Position numbers and translations under genes: made by a program | Part shown: in pieces, positions 1 through 7,358 of the stretch | How the letters are laid out: each line of letters begins with the position of its first letter | Numbering within the stretch: the first letter of the stretch is position 1 | Notes under the pieces: model-generated | Told to the model about the DNA's origin: nothing | Database searches by the model: none | What the model saw: the letters and a program-made list of their open reading frames with translations, nothing else | Source: a virus | Strand: one strand, 5' to 3' | IMG/VR virus record: IMGVR_UViG_3300010296_000082 | Span: 1 to 24,400 of that record | Length of the DNA stretch: 24,400 bases

Positions 1-872
1 CAAATGCTGGAGGACTTGGAATTAGTGGTGGAAGTGGAGAAAATAGAATGTTTCTTCCAACTACTGCTCAAGCTCATGTTGGAATAGGAACAACTGATTT
101 TCCAACTGGTATGGCATCGTCCTCCTACGCGCAACTTAAAGTTGGAGGTTCATTATTCTCAGTTAGTGGCGAAGGTAATGGAAGCGCTGCATTTTTAACA
201 AATAATGCATATGTTGGTTCAGGAAATAATATGTATCTTGATGCAGGTGGTGCAGCCTCTGCTATTCAACAAACTCAAGGTAAAGTAACCTTTATGACTT
301 TTGACGGTAGTGGAGGGTCAGCAGACTCTCAATGGAGTATGACTAATAGAATGACGGTTAATGGTAGTGGACAGGTTTGTTTCGGTACAGCCACAGCATT
401 AGATAGCTCAAATGCAACCTGTGGATTTACTCCAAATTCAAATACGGGTGCAGAACTGATTGTTGGAAGACCGAGTAGTTTTACAGCTACAGGAAATACA
501 CTACTACACTATCATAATGGTTCTTATATTGGAGGCATAAATACTAGCACTACACAAACATCTTTTTTAGATGGAACCTCTGATTTAACTCTGAAAGAAA
601 ATATACAAACTTGGAATGAAAATGTATTAGATAGTTTTAAAACTCTACAACCAAAAACTTTTAATTTTATTGCTGATGAAGATAATAACACTAAAAAAGG
701 TTTTATAGCACAAAATGAAGTTGATAAGTTTCCAGAAGCATATCCTTTAACTGCTGATAATAAATACGGTTTTAATCCAAGTGGTATGGTTATTTACTTA
801 ATGAAAGCAATACAAGAACAACAAGTCATAATAGACGACTTAAAGTCAAGAATAGAAACATTAGAGGGATAA
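1..872 (+). CDS. Tail fibre/spike with C-terminal S74 intramolecular chaperone (5' partial)
   Basis: The reading frame is open from base 3 to the stop at 870-872, so the gene begins left of the window and the ATG at 48 is internal. The visible part starts Gly-rich, has the GIGTT-type turn common in phage fibre shafts, and ends in a Peptidase_S74 (endosialidase-type) chaperone domain. The domain motif is SDLTLKEN, with the likely catalytic Ser at 579-581 and Lys at 594-596. They are five residues apart, like the Ser-Lys dyad of endosialidase. The domain ends in a coiled-coil-like stretch (EQQVIIDDLKSRIETLEG). Family knowledge: this domain helps the trimer fold, then cuts itself off, leaving a mature fibre that binds the host surface. 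The next gene follows after one base. The receptor cannot be inferred. Confidence 0.85.
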   Translation, partial: NAGGLGISGGSGENRMFLPTTAQAHVGIGTTDFPTGMASSSYAQLKVGGSLFSVSGEGNGSAAFLTNNAYVGSGNNMYLDAGGAASAIQQTQGKVTFMTFDGSGGSADSQWSMTNRMTVNGSGQVCFGTATALDSSNATCGFTPNSNTGAELIVGRPSSFTATGNTLLHYHNGSYIGGINTSTTQTSFLDGTSDLTLKENIQTWNENVLDSFKTLQPKTFNFIADEDNNTKKGFIAQNEVDKFPEAYPLTADNKYGFNPSGMVIYLMKAIQEQQVIIDDLKSRIETLEG

Positions 873-873
873 T

Positions 874-1839
874 ATGGCATTAACAAAAGTAACACAACAG
901 GTATCAAGTACTCCAGGAATTTCAGATAGTTCTGATGCTACGGCTATTACTATAACAAGTGGTGAAAATATTGGTATTGGAACTACAAGTCCAGATGAAA
1001 AATTAGATGTCGCTGGTAACGTAGTAGTAAATAATGGTGGTTTTTATAAATTTGGTGATGGCACAGTAAGAATTTATGGAGAAACTTCAAGTGATATTAT
1101 GTCATTTGTTACTAATGACTCAGAAAGAATGAGAATTGATTCTTCTGGAAATGTTGGTATTGGAACGACCTCTGCAGCAAATAAATTAGATGTAAATGGT
1201 GCTATAAGATTAATGGCAACTGGTACAGATAATGACTCGCATATTTTATACTTCAATAATAGCGCTTGCGCGATAGCAAGAGATGCTAATGATTTAGAAC
1301 TTCATGCTTACAATGCAATGGTCTTTGGAGTTTCTAACACCGCATACCCATCATCTACAGAAAGAATGAGAATTGATTCTTCTGGAAATGTTACGAAAGC
1401 AAATAACTGCACTTTCTCAGCAACTGCTACAGCACAAACAAATTTATCAACAGGAACTCCAGTAACGCATGATATAGGCTTTGGAACGGAAAATTGGGAT
1501 ATAGGAAGTAATTTTAATACCTCAACAGGAATCTTTACTGCTCCAGTTACAGGTAAATACTTTTTAAATGCTAATGTAAGACTCAATCAGGTTGATACTG
1601 CAATTTATTATTTTAGAATAATAATCGCAACTTCTAATAGGACTTTTGCAACAATAGTACCTGCTAGTGCTACATACAATTCAGACCCAGATTTTCTTAA
1701 CAATCAAGCAGTATTCATAGCTGATATGGATGCTAATGATACAGCAAAAGTACAGTATCAAGCTCACGGGGGAGCTGCACAAGTGGACGTTTCTAGTTCA
1801 ACTTTCGAATCATATTTTCAAGGATATTTATTAGGATGA
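874..1839 (+). CDS. Tail fibre/adhesin with C-terminal C1q-like domain
   Basis: This 321-residue protein has two fibre-shaft repeats in its N-terminal half. These are ENIGIGTTSPDEKLDV (about 31-46) and NVGIGTTSAANKLDV (93-107), joined by the repeated block ERMRIDSSGNV (84-94 and 163-173). Roughly residues 181-321 look like a C1q/TNF-type beta-sandwich. The clearest part is NFNTSTGIFTAPVTGKYFL at 213-231, and the C-terminal SSTFESYFQGYLLG fits the last strand. It lacks the S74 chaperone of its two neighbours, so the C1q-like head may do the trimerising. It is probably a receptor-binding fibre or fibre tip. The C1q call rests on recognised motif pattern only; a different phage head domain with similar strands is possible. 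A 35-bp exact DNA repeat lies within it. Confidence 0.75.
   Translation: MALTKVTQQVSSTPGISDSSDATAITITSGENIGIGTTSPDEKLDVAGNVVVNNGGFYKFGDGTVRIYGETSSDIMSFVTNDSERMRIDSSGNVGIGTTSAANKLDVNGAIRLMATGTDNDSHILYFNNSACAIARDANDLELHAYNAMVFGVSNTAYPSSTERMRIDSSGNVTKANNCTFSATATAQTNLSTGTPVTHDIGFGTENWDIGSNFNTSTGIFTAPVTGKYFLNANVRLNQVDTAIYYFRIIIATSNRTFATIVPASATYNSDPDFLNNQAVFIADMDANDTAKVQYQAHGGAAQVDVSSSTFESYFQGYLLG
1121..1155 (+). repeat. 35-bp direct repeat, copy 1 (in fibre gene)
   Basis: This 35-base block is repeated exactly at 1358-1392, 237 bases (79 codons) downstream and in the same frame. It encodes the fibre-shaft motif ERMRIDSSGNV. It is a duplicated protein module with no sign of being mobile. Confidence 0.9.
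1358..1392 (+). repeat. 35-bp direct repeat, copy 2 (in fibre gene)
   Basis: This is the second exact copy of the block at 1121-1155. Identity stops abruptly at the 3' side (GGTATTGG follows copy 1, ACGAAAGC follows copy 2). The match is therefore a short recent duplication or gene-conversion tract inside a more diverged shaft repeat. Confidence 0.9.
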
Positions 1840-1852
1840 GGTAAAATAAATT

Positions 1853-2122
1853 ATGGCAAATTTAACAATAACAATAGAAATAGACGATACTGACCAACTC
1901 GTTTTAAAAAACGATTTAACAGATATCAATAATTGGGCACAAGAAGCAATAACAGGAAAAATAAACAACTCTTGGAAGCGTATGCAGTCTGAGTGGACTC
2001 AAAAACTTATGAATGATGAGTCTTTTACTGATTCTATTCCAAGTAACAAAGCTGACTTTGTAACTTTAGTAACAAGTAGAGAAGACTATAAAAATAGAGA
2101 GCAAAGAGAAGTAGAGGAATAA
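1853..2122 (+). CDS. Small protein of the fibre operon, unknown function
   Basis: This 89-residue, charged, Trp-containing protein starts MANLTITIEIDDTDQLVLKN and ends in a Glu/Arg-rich stretch (REQREVEE). It has no signal peptide or membrane segment. A GAGG ribosome site overlaps the upstream stop codon (TGAGG at 1837-1841), about 11 bases before the ATG. It lies between two fibre genes in a tight co-directional run, with one base to the next start. That context suggests a structural accessory, connector or fibre-assembly protein. I do not recognise the family, and nothing visible gives a biochemical function. Confidence 0.7.
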   Translation: MANLTITIEIDDTDQLVLKNDLTDINNWAQEAITGKINNSWKRMQSEWTQKLMNDESFTDSIPSNKADFVTLVTSREDYKNREQREVEE

Positions 2123-2123
2123 C

Positions 2124-3251
2124 ATGACAACAAAAGTAAAATCAGAATTTTTAGATTCAGCAATAATATCGGACCATAGTCAAGTATCGGCTGCAAGCGG
2201 AGACTATGTACTTATACATGATTCTTCTGATAATACTTTGAAGAAATGTTTAATTTCAACTATTGCAGGAGGTTTAGCCTTAGATGATATTGGAACTGGT
2301 GACGCCTCTTCGACATTAACAACATCATCAGGTGATATAATACTTGATTCTCCTGATAGTATAGTTTTAGATGCTGATGGAGATGGAAGTATAAGTTTAA
2401 AAGACGGAGGGACACGATACGCTCTTATAGAAAAAAGTAGTGATAGTATGATTATTCGAAGTGACCTTGCAGATGGAGATATAATTTTTCAAGGAAAAGA
2501 TAATACTACACTTATTACTGCTCTTACACTTGATATGTCTAATTCAGGTGATGCTGTATTTCGCAGACAAATAACTTGTAGAGAGGCTATTTATATTAAT
2601 ACCGCAGACAATAGTGCAACAACTGGATATTTATACGATAGCTCAGGGGATTTTGTAATAAGAAGTTTTACTCAAGATAAAGATATACTTTTTAAAGGTA
2701 ATGATGGCGGTTCCGTTATAACTCCTTTTAGACTTGATATGTCCACAGGCGGTAGAGCTCTATTTGCAGCAGACTTACTTGCTTTGGAGACAGCAGGACA
2801 ATATCTACAAGTAGCAGGAAGTAGTAGTAATTATTGGGCAATTGGTTCAACAGGAGGCAATGCTTCTCCTGGCACAGCCTCAACTACTTTAGGTTTTCAT
2901 CATTACGACGGCTCTTCCTGGGACGAAGAGTTATCGTTAGATGCCTCAGGTAATCTTACAGCAGACGGAAACGTTACAGCTTACTCAGATGAAAGACTAA
3001 AAGATAATATTCAAACTTTAGAAAATGGTTTAGATAAAGTAAATCAATTAAGAGGAATTACCTATACAAGAAAAGAGAAAGAAAATATAGGTGTAGTAGC
3101 TCAAGAAGTAGAAAAGATTTTACCAGAAATAGTATTAACAGCAGATGATGAAATGGGTACTAAGTCTGTAGATTACAGCAGATTAACAGCAGTACTGATT
3201 GAAGCTGTAAAAGAATTATCTGCAAGAGTAAAAGAGTTGGAGAATAAATAA
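2124..3251 (+). CDS. Tail fibre/spike with C-terminal S74 intramolecular chaperone (second copy)
   Basis: This is a 375-residue protein. Residues about 30-285 are repetitive beta-rich shaft with Asp/Gly/Ser-rich turns, including repeats of the type SGDIILDSPDSI and DGDIIFQGKDN. Residues 288-375 are a Peptidase_S74 chaperone with the canonical SDERLKDNI motif. Ser288 and Lys293 match the spacing of the self-cleavage dyad known in endosialidases, and GVVAQEVEKILPE is a typical core strand-helix. The C-terminal LIEAVKELSARVKELENK is the usual terminal helix. The chaperone should be released after trimer folding. It differs from the left-edge S74 protein in shaft sequence and in a more canonical dyad context, so the phage appears to carry two S74-matured fibres. 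The stop overlaps the next start as TAATG. Confidence 0.88.
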   Translation: MTTKVKSEFLDSAIISDHSQVSAASGDYVLIHDSSDNTLKKCLISTIAGGLALDDIGTGDASSTLTTSSGDIILDSPDSIVLDADGDGSISLKDGGTRYALIEKSSDSMIIRSDLADGDIIFQGKDNTTLITALTLDMSNSGDAVFRRQITCREAIYINTADNSATTGYLYDSSGDFVIRSFTQDKDILFKGNDGGSVITPFRLDMSTGGRALFAADLLALETAGQYLQVAGSSSNYWAIGSTGGNASPGTASTTLGFHHYDGSSWDEELSLDASGNLTADGNVTAYSDERLKDNIQTLENGLDKVNQLRGITYTRKEKENIGVVAQEVEKILPEIVLTADDEMGTKSVDYSRLTAVLIEAVKELSARVKELENK

Positions 3252-3928
3252 TGCCTTTACCAACTGAAGGTGCTATATCTTTAAATGCTATACACGTTGA
3301 AGCAGGTGGTACTTCTGGTACTACTTGTTCTTTAAATGATTCTGATATTAGAGGTCTAACTCCTGGCGTTGGAAGAAGTATTAATAGTGCATTAGGAACT
3401 AATATAGGTTTTGGAAATTTTCGTGGTGCTTCAGGATTCTCAGCAGCAGCAGATGTTTCTTTAACCATGACTATTGGTGGAGCTTCTAGCACAAGCACTG
3501 TAGAATATGTAGGTACTACGAGAATTAGATATAGAGGTTATGATGCTTCTGGTTCTTATGATAGTAGTGTTACAAGCTTTGGAAGTTTATCTACTTCATC
3601 TTTTACTAACTATTTTGGCGGAAATACTATTAATGAAATATATAATTCTGGAACCTCTTACTCAAGTATTACAACTGGACCATATGGAAATGTTACATTA
3701 CAACTTCGAGTAAATGCAGCAAATGTTGTTAATTCTGATTCATCATTTAAAAAAATGGTAATAGGTAGTACTACTTACAATAGGACAGATGCTACCTATT
3801 CAACTGCAGGCGGGTCAAGTCTATGGCAATGGTCTCCAGGTGGAAATGCTCCAGACAATAATACTAGTACTTTTACACCATTCGCTGGTTCTGGGTCAAC
3901 AGTAACAATTACTTTTAAACAGGCTTAA
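3251..3928 (+). CDS. Putative virion/baseplate-tail structural protein
   Basis: This 225-residue protein starts MPLPTEGAISLNAIHVEAGG, an N-terminal style seen in many phage tail and baseplate-associated virion proteins. The rest is rich in Gly, Ser, Thr and Asn with alternating hydrophobics (SLTMTIGGASSTSTVEY, NVTLQLRVNAANVV, STVTITFKQA), typical of a beta-sandwich tail or fibre-attachment component. There is no signal peptide, catalytic motif or transmembrane segment. Its ATG overlaps the stop of the upstream S74 fibre gene (TAATG), suggesting coupled production. The structural role is inferred from the N-terminal pattern and the context; the exact virion position is unknown. Confidence 0.65.
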   Translation: MPLPTEGAISLNAIHVEAGGTSGTTCSLNDSDIRGLTPGVGRSINSALGTNIGFGNFRGASGFSAAADVSLTMTIGGASSTSTVEYVGTTRIRYRGYDASGSYDSSVTSFGSLSTSSFTNYFGGNTINEIYNSGTSYSSITTGPYGNVTLQLRVNAANVVNSDSSFKKMVIGSTTYNRTDATYSTAGGSSLWQWSPGGNAPDNNTSTFTPFAGSGSTVTITFKQA

Positions 3929-3929
3929 T

Positions 3930-4970
3930 ATGACTCAAATTAAATTACAAAAACAATCTATAGAAAGTAGTCTTCCAGGAATTACTGCAGATGTAGATGA
4001 AAATAATATTTCTTTTAATAGATTAACTTTTTCTGTTAAACACCCTTCAACTGAAGAACTACATTATTGGGAATTGAATAAAAGTGATAGTGATAGTCTT
4101 TTAACTCAAAAAGAAGATGGACTATATACAGACGATGAAGATATAAATTATTTGACGGATAGTTGGACTGTTCAAGAATATGAAAACCGTTTACGTTTAG
4201 CATGGAGAGATGCAAAAAAAGAAGATGATATTCCAGCAGATTGGTGGGAAGATGTACAAATCATTCCTAAATATACAGCAATGTGGGACGATGTTTATGT
4301 TGATAAACAAAAAGTAAAAAAAGATTATAGTGTTGGTTGTGTGGGTACTCCTTTAAATGAACTCAATGAATTAATTGCTAAAGTTGAAAACAAATTCCCT
4401 AATGAACATAATTTAAAAAGCCATGAAAACAATATCATTGGTATGTACTTACCCAACCATTCAATAAGACCTCCATACAAATCAAATAATACAATTACTG
4501 TCTACCACTTATATTATGATAAAGATATTTTCAATCAACTTCTTAAAGACTACAAAGTACCTAATTACGATTACAGATATTGTTTTTGGTATGGCTTAAA
4601 ATATGACTTAGACTCAGGGAAAAGATACTTTAAATTAGTAATTAGAAATAGCGATGTGGCTAGTAATTATCAAAAACATTCTAATTCTTTTATACCAAGA
4701 CCACAACTACCAGTTTGTAATGAACCTTATTTTGCAAAAATATACTCTCCAGATGGCACAGAGGCTGATGAGTACGATGTGTTCTTTTCTACAACACCAA
4801 AAATCATGAAAGAGTACTGTGAGGAAAATAATCTTAAGTTTCCCATACCAGAAGATAAGGAAAATGATTATATCTGGACTTATGGCATAGTCTATGATAA
4901 AAATACTTTAGATGTTAAACAGATTAAAGGTTACATTAAGGTAGCTCAAGACCCCGAAACTTGGTTATAA
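3930..4970 (+). CDS. Uncharacterised phage protein following the tail genes
   Basis: This 346-residue acidic protein is rich in aromatic residues (clusters such as DYRYCFWYGLKYDL and NPETWL-like ends) and has no membrane segment or recognised catalytic motif. Residues 230-346 contain alternating Tyr/Trp and charged residues, ending YIWTYGIVYDKNTLDVKQIKGYIKV, which looks beta-rich. It lies one base after the baseplate-like gene and overlaps the start of the next tiny gene by TAATG. By position it is probably a virion component or an adhesin accessory. I do not recognise the family. Confidence 0.65.
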   Translation: MTQIKLQKQSIESSLPGITADVDENNISFNRLTFSVKHPSTEELHYWELNKSDSDSLLTQKEDGLYTDDEDINYLTDSWTVQEYENRLRLAWRDAKKEDDIPADWWEDVQIIPKYTAMWDDVYVDKQKVKKDYSVGCVGTPLNELNELIAKVENKFPNEHNLKSHENNIIGMYLPNHSIRPPYKSNNTITVYHLYYDKDIFNQLLKDYKVPNYDYRYCFWYGLKYDLDSGKRYFKLVIRNSDVASNYQKHSNSFIPRPQLPVCNEPYFAKIYSPDGTEADEYDVFFSTTPKIMKEYCEENNLKFPIPEDKENDYIWTYGIVYDKNTLDVKQIKGYIKVAQDPETWL

Positions 4971-5062
4971 TGGATATAAAAAAAGCAGATAAAAAATTCT
5001 ATAAAAAGATAGAAGAAGAAAAGAAACTTAGAAAGAAATTTAGAATAAAATTTCATAATTAA
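4970..5062 (+). CDS. Small basic peptide (30 aa), translationally coupled
   Basis: An ATG overlaps the upstream stop (TAATG at 4968-4972) and opens a 30-codon frame closing at 5060-5062. The product is strongly Lys-rich (MDIKKADKKFYKKIEEE, then KKLRKKF), predicted as one amphipathic charged helix. Eleven bases separate its stop from the next ATG, and that spacer holds the next gene's ribosome site. The overlap-type start and the absence of any other use for this gap support it. It could instead be non-functional leader translation. Confidence 0.45.
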   Translation: MDIKKADKKFYKKIEEEKKLRKKFRIKFHN

Positions 5063-5073
5063 GGAGAGACACA

Positions 5074-6150
5074 ATGAAAATAAAACAAGTATCAACACCA
5101 CAAGAAGTAAGACTTTTTGATGGAGATTATATAGAAAATTTAGAGCCTACTGATGTAGTAGAAATATTTCAAACTCCGCTAACAGGTTCGTATAACTGGG
5201 ATTACACAGTTCAAGATAATCGTATCAAAAAGCTTTATGAACTTGGAAAGAAACTCAACTGGAATGTTGAAGAAGATGTAGACTGGACTCCAGAGTTCAA
5301 AGACATACAAGATGACGAGTTTGAATTTGAAAACTCACAATGGGAAAGGCACCCTGTATATAAAACTTGGAATACAGAAAAAAGAAAAGATTTCTTTAGA
5401 GATTTAAACGCTTGGTCACTTAGTCAGTTTTTACATGGAGAACAAGGGGCTTTACTTGTTGCAAGTCAATTAGCTTCTTGTGCGCCTACATTTAATGCAA
5501 AACTCTACGCAGCAAGCCAAACTTTTGATGAAGCTAGACATGTAGAGGCTTTTAATAAATACTTACAAACTCGTATCAAAAAGACCTGGCCTATTGGTAG
5601 AGCTTTGAAAGGGTTACTAGATAAGATATTAACTGACCCTCGTTGGGATTTAAAATTTATTGGAATGCAAGTCGTAATTGAAGGACTAGCACTTGCAGCT
5701 TTTCAAACTTCAAAAGAATCTAGCTCTGATGAAGTCTACAAAAATATGATTGAACTCATTATTAGAGATGAAGCTCGTCATGTAACTTTTGGAATAAACT
5801 ATCTTACAGACTTTGTAAAAACTTTATCAGAAGAAGAACAAATAGATAGAGCTAAGTTTGCTCTTGAAGCCTGTACTGTTAGTAGAAATAGACTAAGACC
5901 TTATGATGTATGGGAAACTTATGGAATGAATATAGAAGAAACTGAAGATTATCAGAAAAAAGAAATTTTTCAAGCTCAGTTTCAAGATATATTATTTAGT
6001 AGAATTATGCCAAATTTAAAAAGAATTGGTTTACTACGAGAAGAATTAGTGCCTGAGTATGAAAAAATGGGTGTCATGGGCTATGCTAATGGTGATAGTG
6101 ATTATGAAACCAGTTGGGAAGAACTCTCAAAACCATTGAGAGTAGCATAA
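5074..6150 (+). CDS. Ferritin-like diiron-carboxylate protein (possible oxygenase)
   Basis: This 358-residue protein carries a complete six-ligand diiron four-helix-bundle pattern: Glu123 (HGEQGA), Glu153 and His156 (FDEARHVEAF), Glu203 (VIEGLA), then Glu233 and His236 (RDEARHVTFG). The two halves are spaced almost identically (E, 30 residues, ExxH), as in the ferritin/R2-like superfamily. Known members are diiron oxygenases and desaturases, AurF-like N-oxygenases, R2-like oxidases and RNR beta subunits. It is not the RNR beta subunit: that is encoded separately at 6400-7356, and the radical-Tyr context is absent here. A strong ribosome site (AAGGAG at 5061-5066) precedes the ATG by 7 bases. 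It is the last rightward gene before the convergent terminator, a typical place for a cargo or auxiliary metabolic gene. The substrate is unknown. Confidence 0.8.
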   Translation: MKIKQVSTPQEVRLFDGDYIENLEPTDVVEIFQTPLTGSYNWDYTVQDNRIKKLYELGKKLNWNVEEDVDWTPEFKDIQDDEFEFENSQWERHPVYKTWNTEKRKDFFRDLNAWSLSQFLHGEQGALLVASQLASCAPTFNAKLYAASQTFDEARHVEAFNKYLQTRIKKTWPIGRALKGLLDKILTDPRWDLKFIGMQVVIEGLALAAFQTSKESSSDEVYKNMIELIIRDEARHVTFGINYLTDFVKTLSEEEQIDRAKFALEACTVSRNRLRPYDVWETYGMNIEETEDYQKKEIFQAQFQDILFSRIMPNLKRIGLLREELVPEYEKMGVMGYANGDSDYETSWEELSKPLRVA

Positions 6151-6180
6151 AAAAGGGGGCTTACGCCCCCTCTTCTTTTT
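6149..6180. terminator. Bidirectional intrinsic terminator at the convergent junction
   Basis: A perfect 6-bp GC stem (GGGGGC 6155-6160, loop TTAC 6161-6164, GCCCCC 6165-6170) is flanked by six A's on the left and TCTTCTTTTT on the right. Read leftward, it gives the stem followed directly by TTTTTT, a strong intrinsic terminator. Read rightward, the U-tract is interrupted but usable. The loop contains the TAA stop of the leftward gene at 6161-6163. A second inverted repeat, CTCTCAA / TTGAGAG (6124-6130 / 6136-6142), lies just before it in the last codons of the diiron gene. Confidence 0.9.
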
Positions 6181-6403
6181 CCTCAGATTCAGTTTCTGGT
6201 GGGTCAAGTTCTTCTTTTAACCGCTTAGTAAGTCCTTCTTTAGACATATTAAGTTGGTCTGTTTTCATTTGATGACCATTTAATTGTTTCTGAACATCAT
6301 CAATACAACTTAGTAAATATTTTGCTGTATCTGATAAATCATCAATTATATATTTTTTCCCATCTAAAACCAAAACTGGCTCGTTATCTACTTGCGTTGT
6401 CAT
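6161..6403 (-). CDS. Small acidic phage protein (80 aa), unknown; possibly DUF6447-like
   Basis: The 80-residue product starts MTTQVDNEPVLVLDGKKY and has a short beta-like start (VLVLDGKKYIIDDL). A helical middle follows (SDTAKYLLSCIDDVQKQL, then a Lys/Leu-rich helix that could form a coiled coil), and then a Glu-rich tail (ETESEEKEEGA). The pattern resembles small phage proteins grouped as DUF6447, but I hold that only loosely. Its ATG overlaps the nrdB stop (ATGA), making it the last gene of the leftward replication and nucleotide operon. Its stop codon lies inside the terminator loop. No enzyme function is visible. Confidence 0.6.
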   Translation of the reverse strand: MTTQVDNEPVLVLDGKKYIIDDLSDTAKYLLSCIDDVQKQLNGHQMKTDQLNMSKEGLTKRLKEELDPPETESEEKEEGA

Positions 6404-7356
6404 TTAAAAATGTCCTGCCAATTTCCTTGTGTACTACTTTTAGCATACTCTGTAGCACGGTTTTCAAAAAAGTTGGTATGCTCAACTGCATTAACTTGCA
6501 TATCAATCCAAGGTAGTGGGTTTTCATTACTATGAAATATATTTTTCATTCCTAAACCAAGAAGCCTTCTATCCGCAATATAACGAATATACTCTTTTAC
6601 TTCTTTGGGTGTTAAGTCTGGAATGTCTGCTTTTGCAAAACAAACATCAATAAACTTATCTTCTAGTTCTACTACTCTTTCAGCAGCACAATAGATTTCA
6701 TACTTTAATTTATCTGTCCATATTTCTGGATTTTCTGCGATAAAAGTTCTAAAGAGTTTTGAAAGTCCTTCTACATGAAGCGACTCATCTCTAATAGACC
6801 ATGTAACTATTTGTCCCATACCTTTCATCAAGTTATGTCTTGGATAATTTAATAGTATTGCAAAACTACTAAATAATTGTACTCCTTCTGTAAATCCACT
6901 ATAGACTGCCATTGTCTTTGCAATCTCATGTGGATTTTTCATACTAAAGTCGGTTAGATACTCATGTTTTTCTGACATTGCTTGAATATCAAAAAACTCT
7001 TGGTACATATCATCTGATTTACCCAAAGTCTCCAAAAGTAAAGAATATGCTTCTTGATGTACAGCTTCCATAGAAGCATAACTTACTAGCATCATTCTTA
7101 TCTCTGGTTGTTTAAATGTTGGTAGATAGTGCTTAGCATATCCACAACATACATCAACATCTGCTTGAGTGAAAAACTTAAATATGTTGTCAAGGAGTAA
7201 TCTGTTGTCAGGAGATAACTTCTCCTTATAATCTTTTATGTCGTCTTGTAATGGCACTTCATCAGGTAGCCAATGCATCTGTTGTTGTCTTTTATAAAAC
7301 TCAAATGCCCAAGGGTACATAAAAGGTTTGTAATATTCTCTTTCTTCTAATAACAT
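6400..7356 (-). CDS. nrdB: Class I ribonucleotide reductase, beta subunit
   Basis: NrdB houses the diiron cofactor and radical that NrdA uses to convert ribonucleotides to deoxyribonucleotides for phage DNA synthesis. The 318-residue sequence has all metal ligands by alignment to E. coli R2: Asp66, Glu97, His100, Glu157, Glu191 and His194. Tyr104 sits seven residues after Glu97, the position of the E. coli Tyr122 radical. This makes it an ordinary tyrosyl-radical enzyme rather than a Tyr-less class Ic type. The C-terminal tail that docks on NrdA is present (ending GNWQDIFK). It lies 2 bases after the nrdA stop, in the usual A-then-B order, and overlaps the next gene by ATGA. No thioredoxin or glutaredoxin gene is visible in the window, so host reductants are presumably used. 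Confidence 0.96.
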   Translation of the reverse strand: MLLEEREYYKPFMYPWAFEFYKRQQQMHWLPDEVPLQDDIKDYKEKLSPDNRLLLDNIFKFFTQADVDVCCGYAKHYLPTFKQPEIRMMLVSYASMEAVHQEAYSLLLETLGKSDDMYQEFFDIQAMSEKHEYLTDFSMKNPHEIAKTMAVYSGFTEGVQLFSSFAILLNYPRHNLMKGMGQIVTWSIRDESLHVEGLSKLFRTFIAENPEIWTDKLKYEIYCAAERVVELEDKFIDVCFAKADIPDLTPKEVKEYIRYIADRRLLGLGMKNIFHSNENPLPWIDMQVNAVEHTNFFENRATEYAKSSTQGNWQDIFK

Positions 7357-7358
7357 TA

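Noticed and set aside
48-50. ATG at 48 as the start of the first fibre gene
   Set aside because: The frame is open back to base 3 with fibre-like Gly-rich sequence, so the gene continues left of the window.
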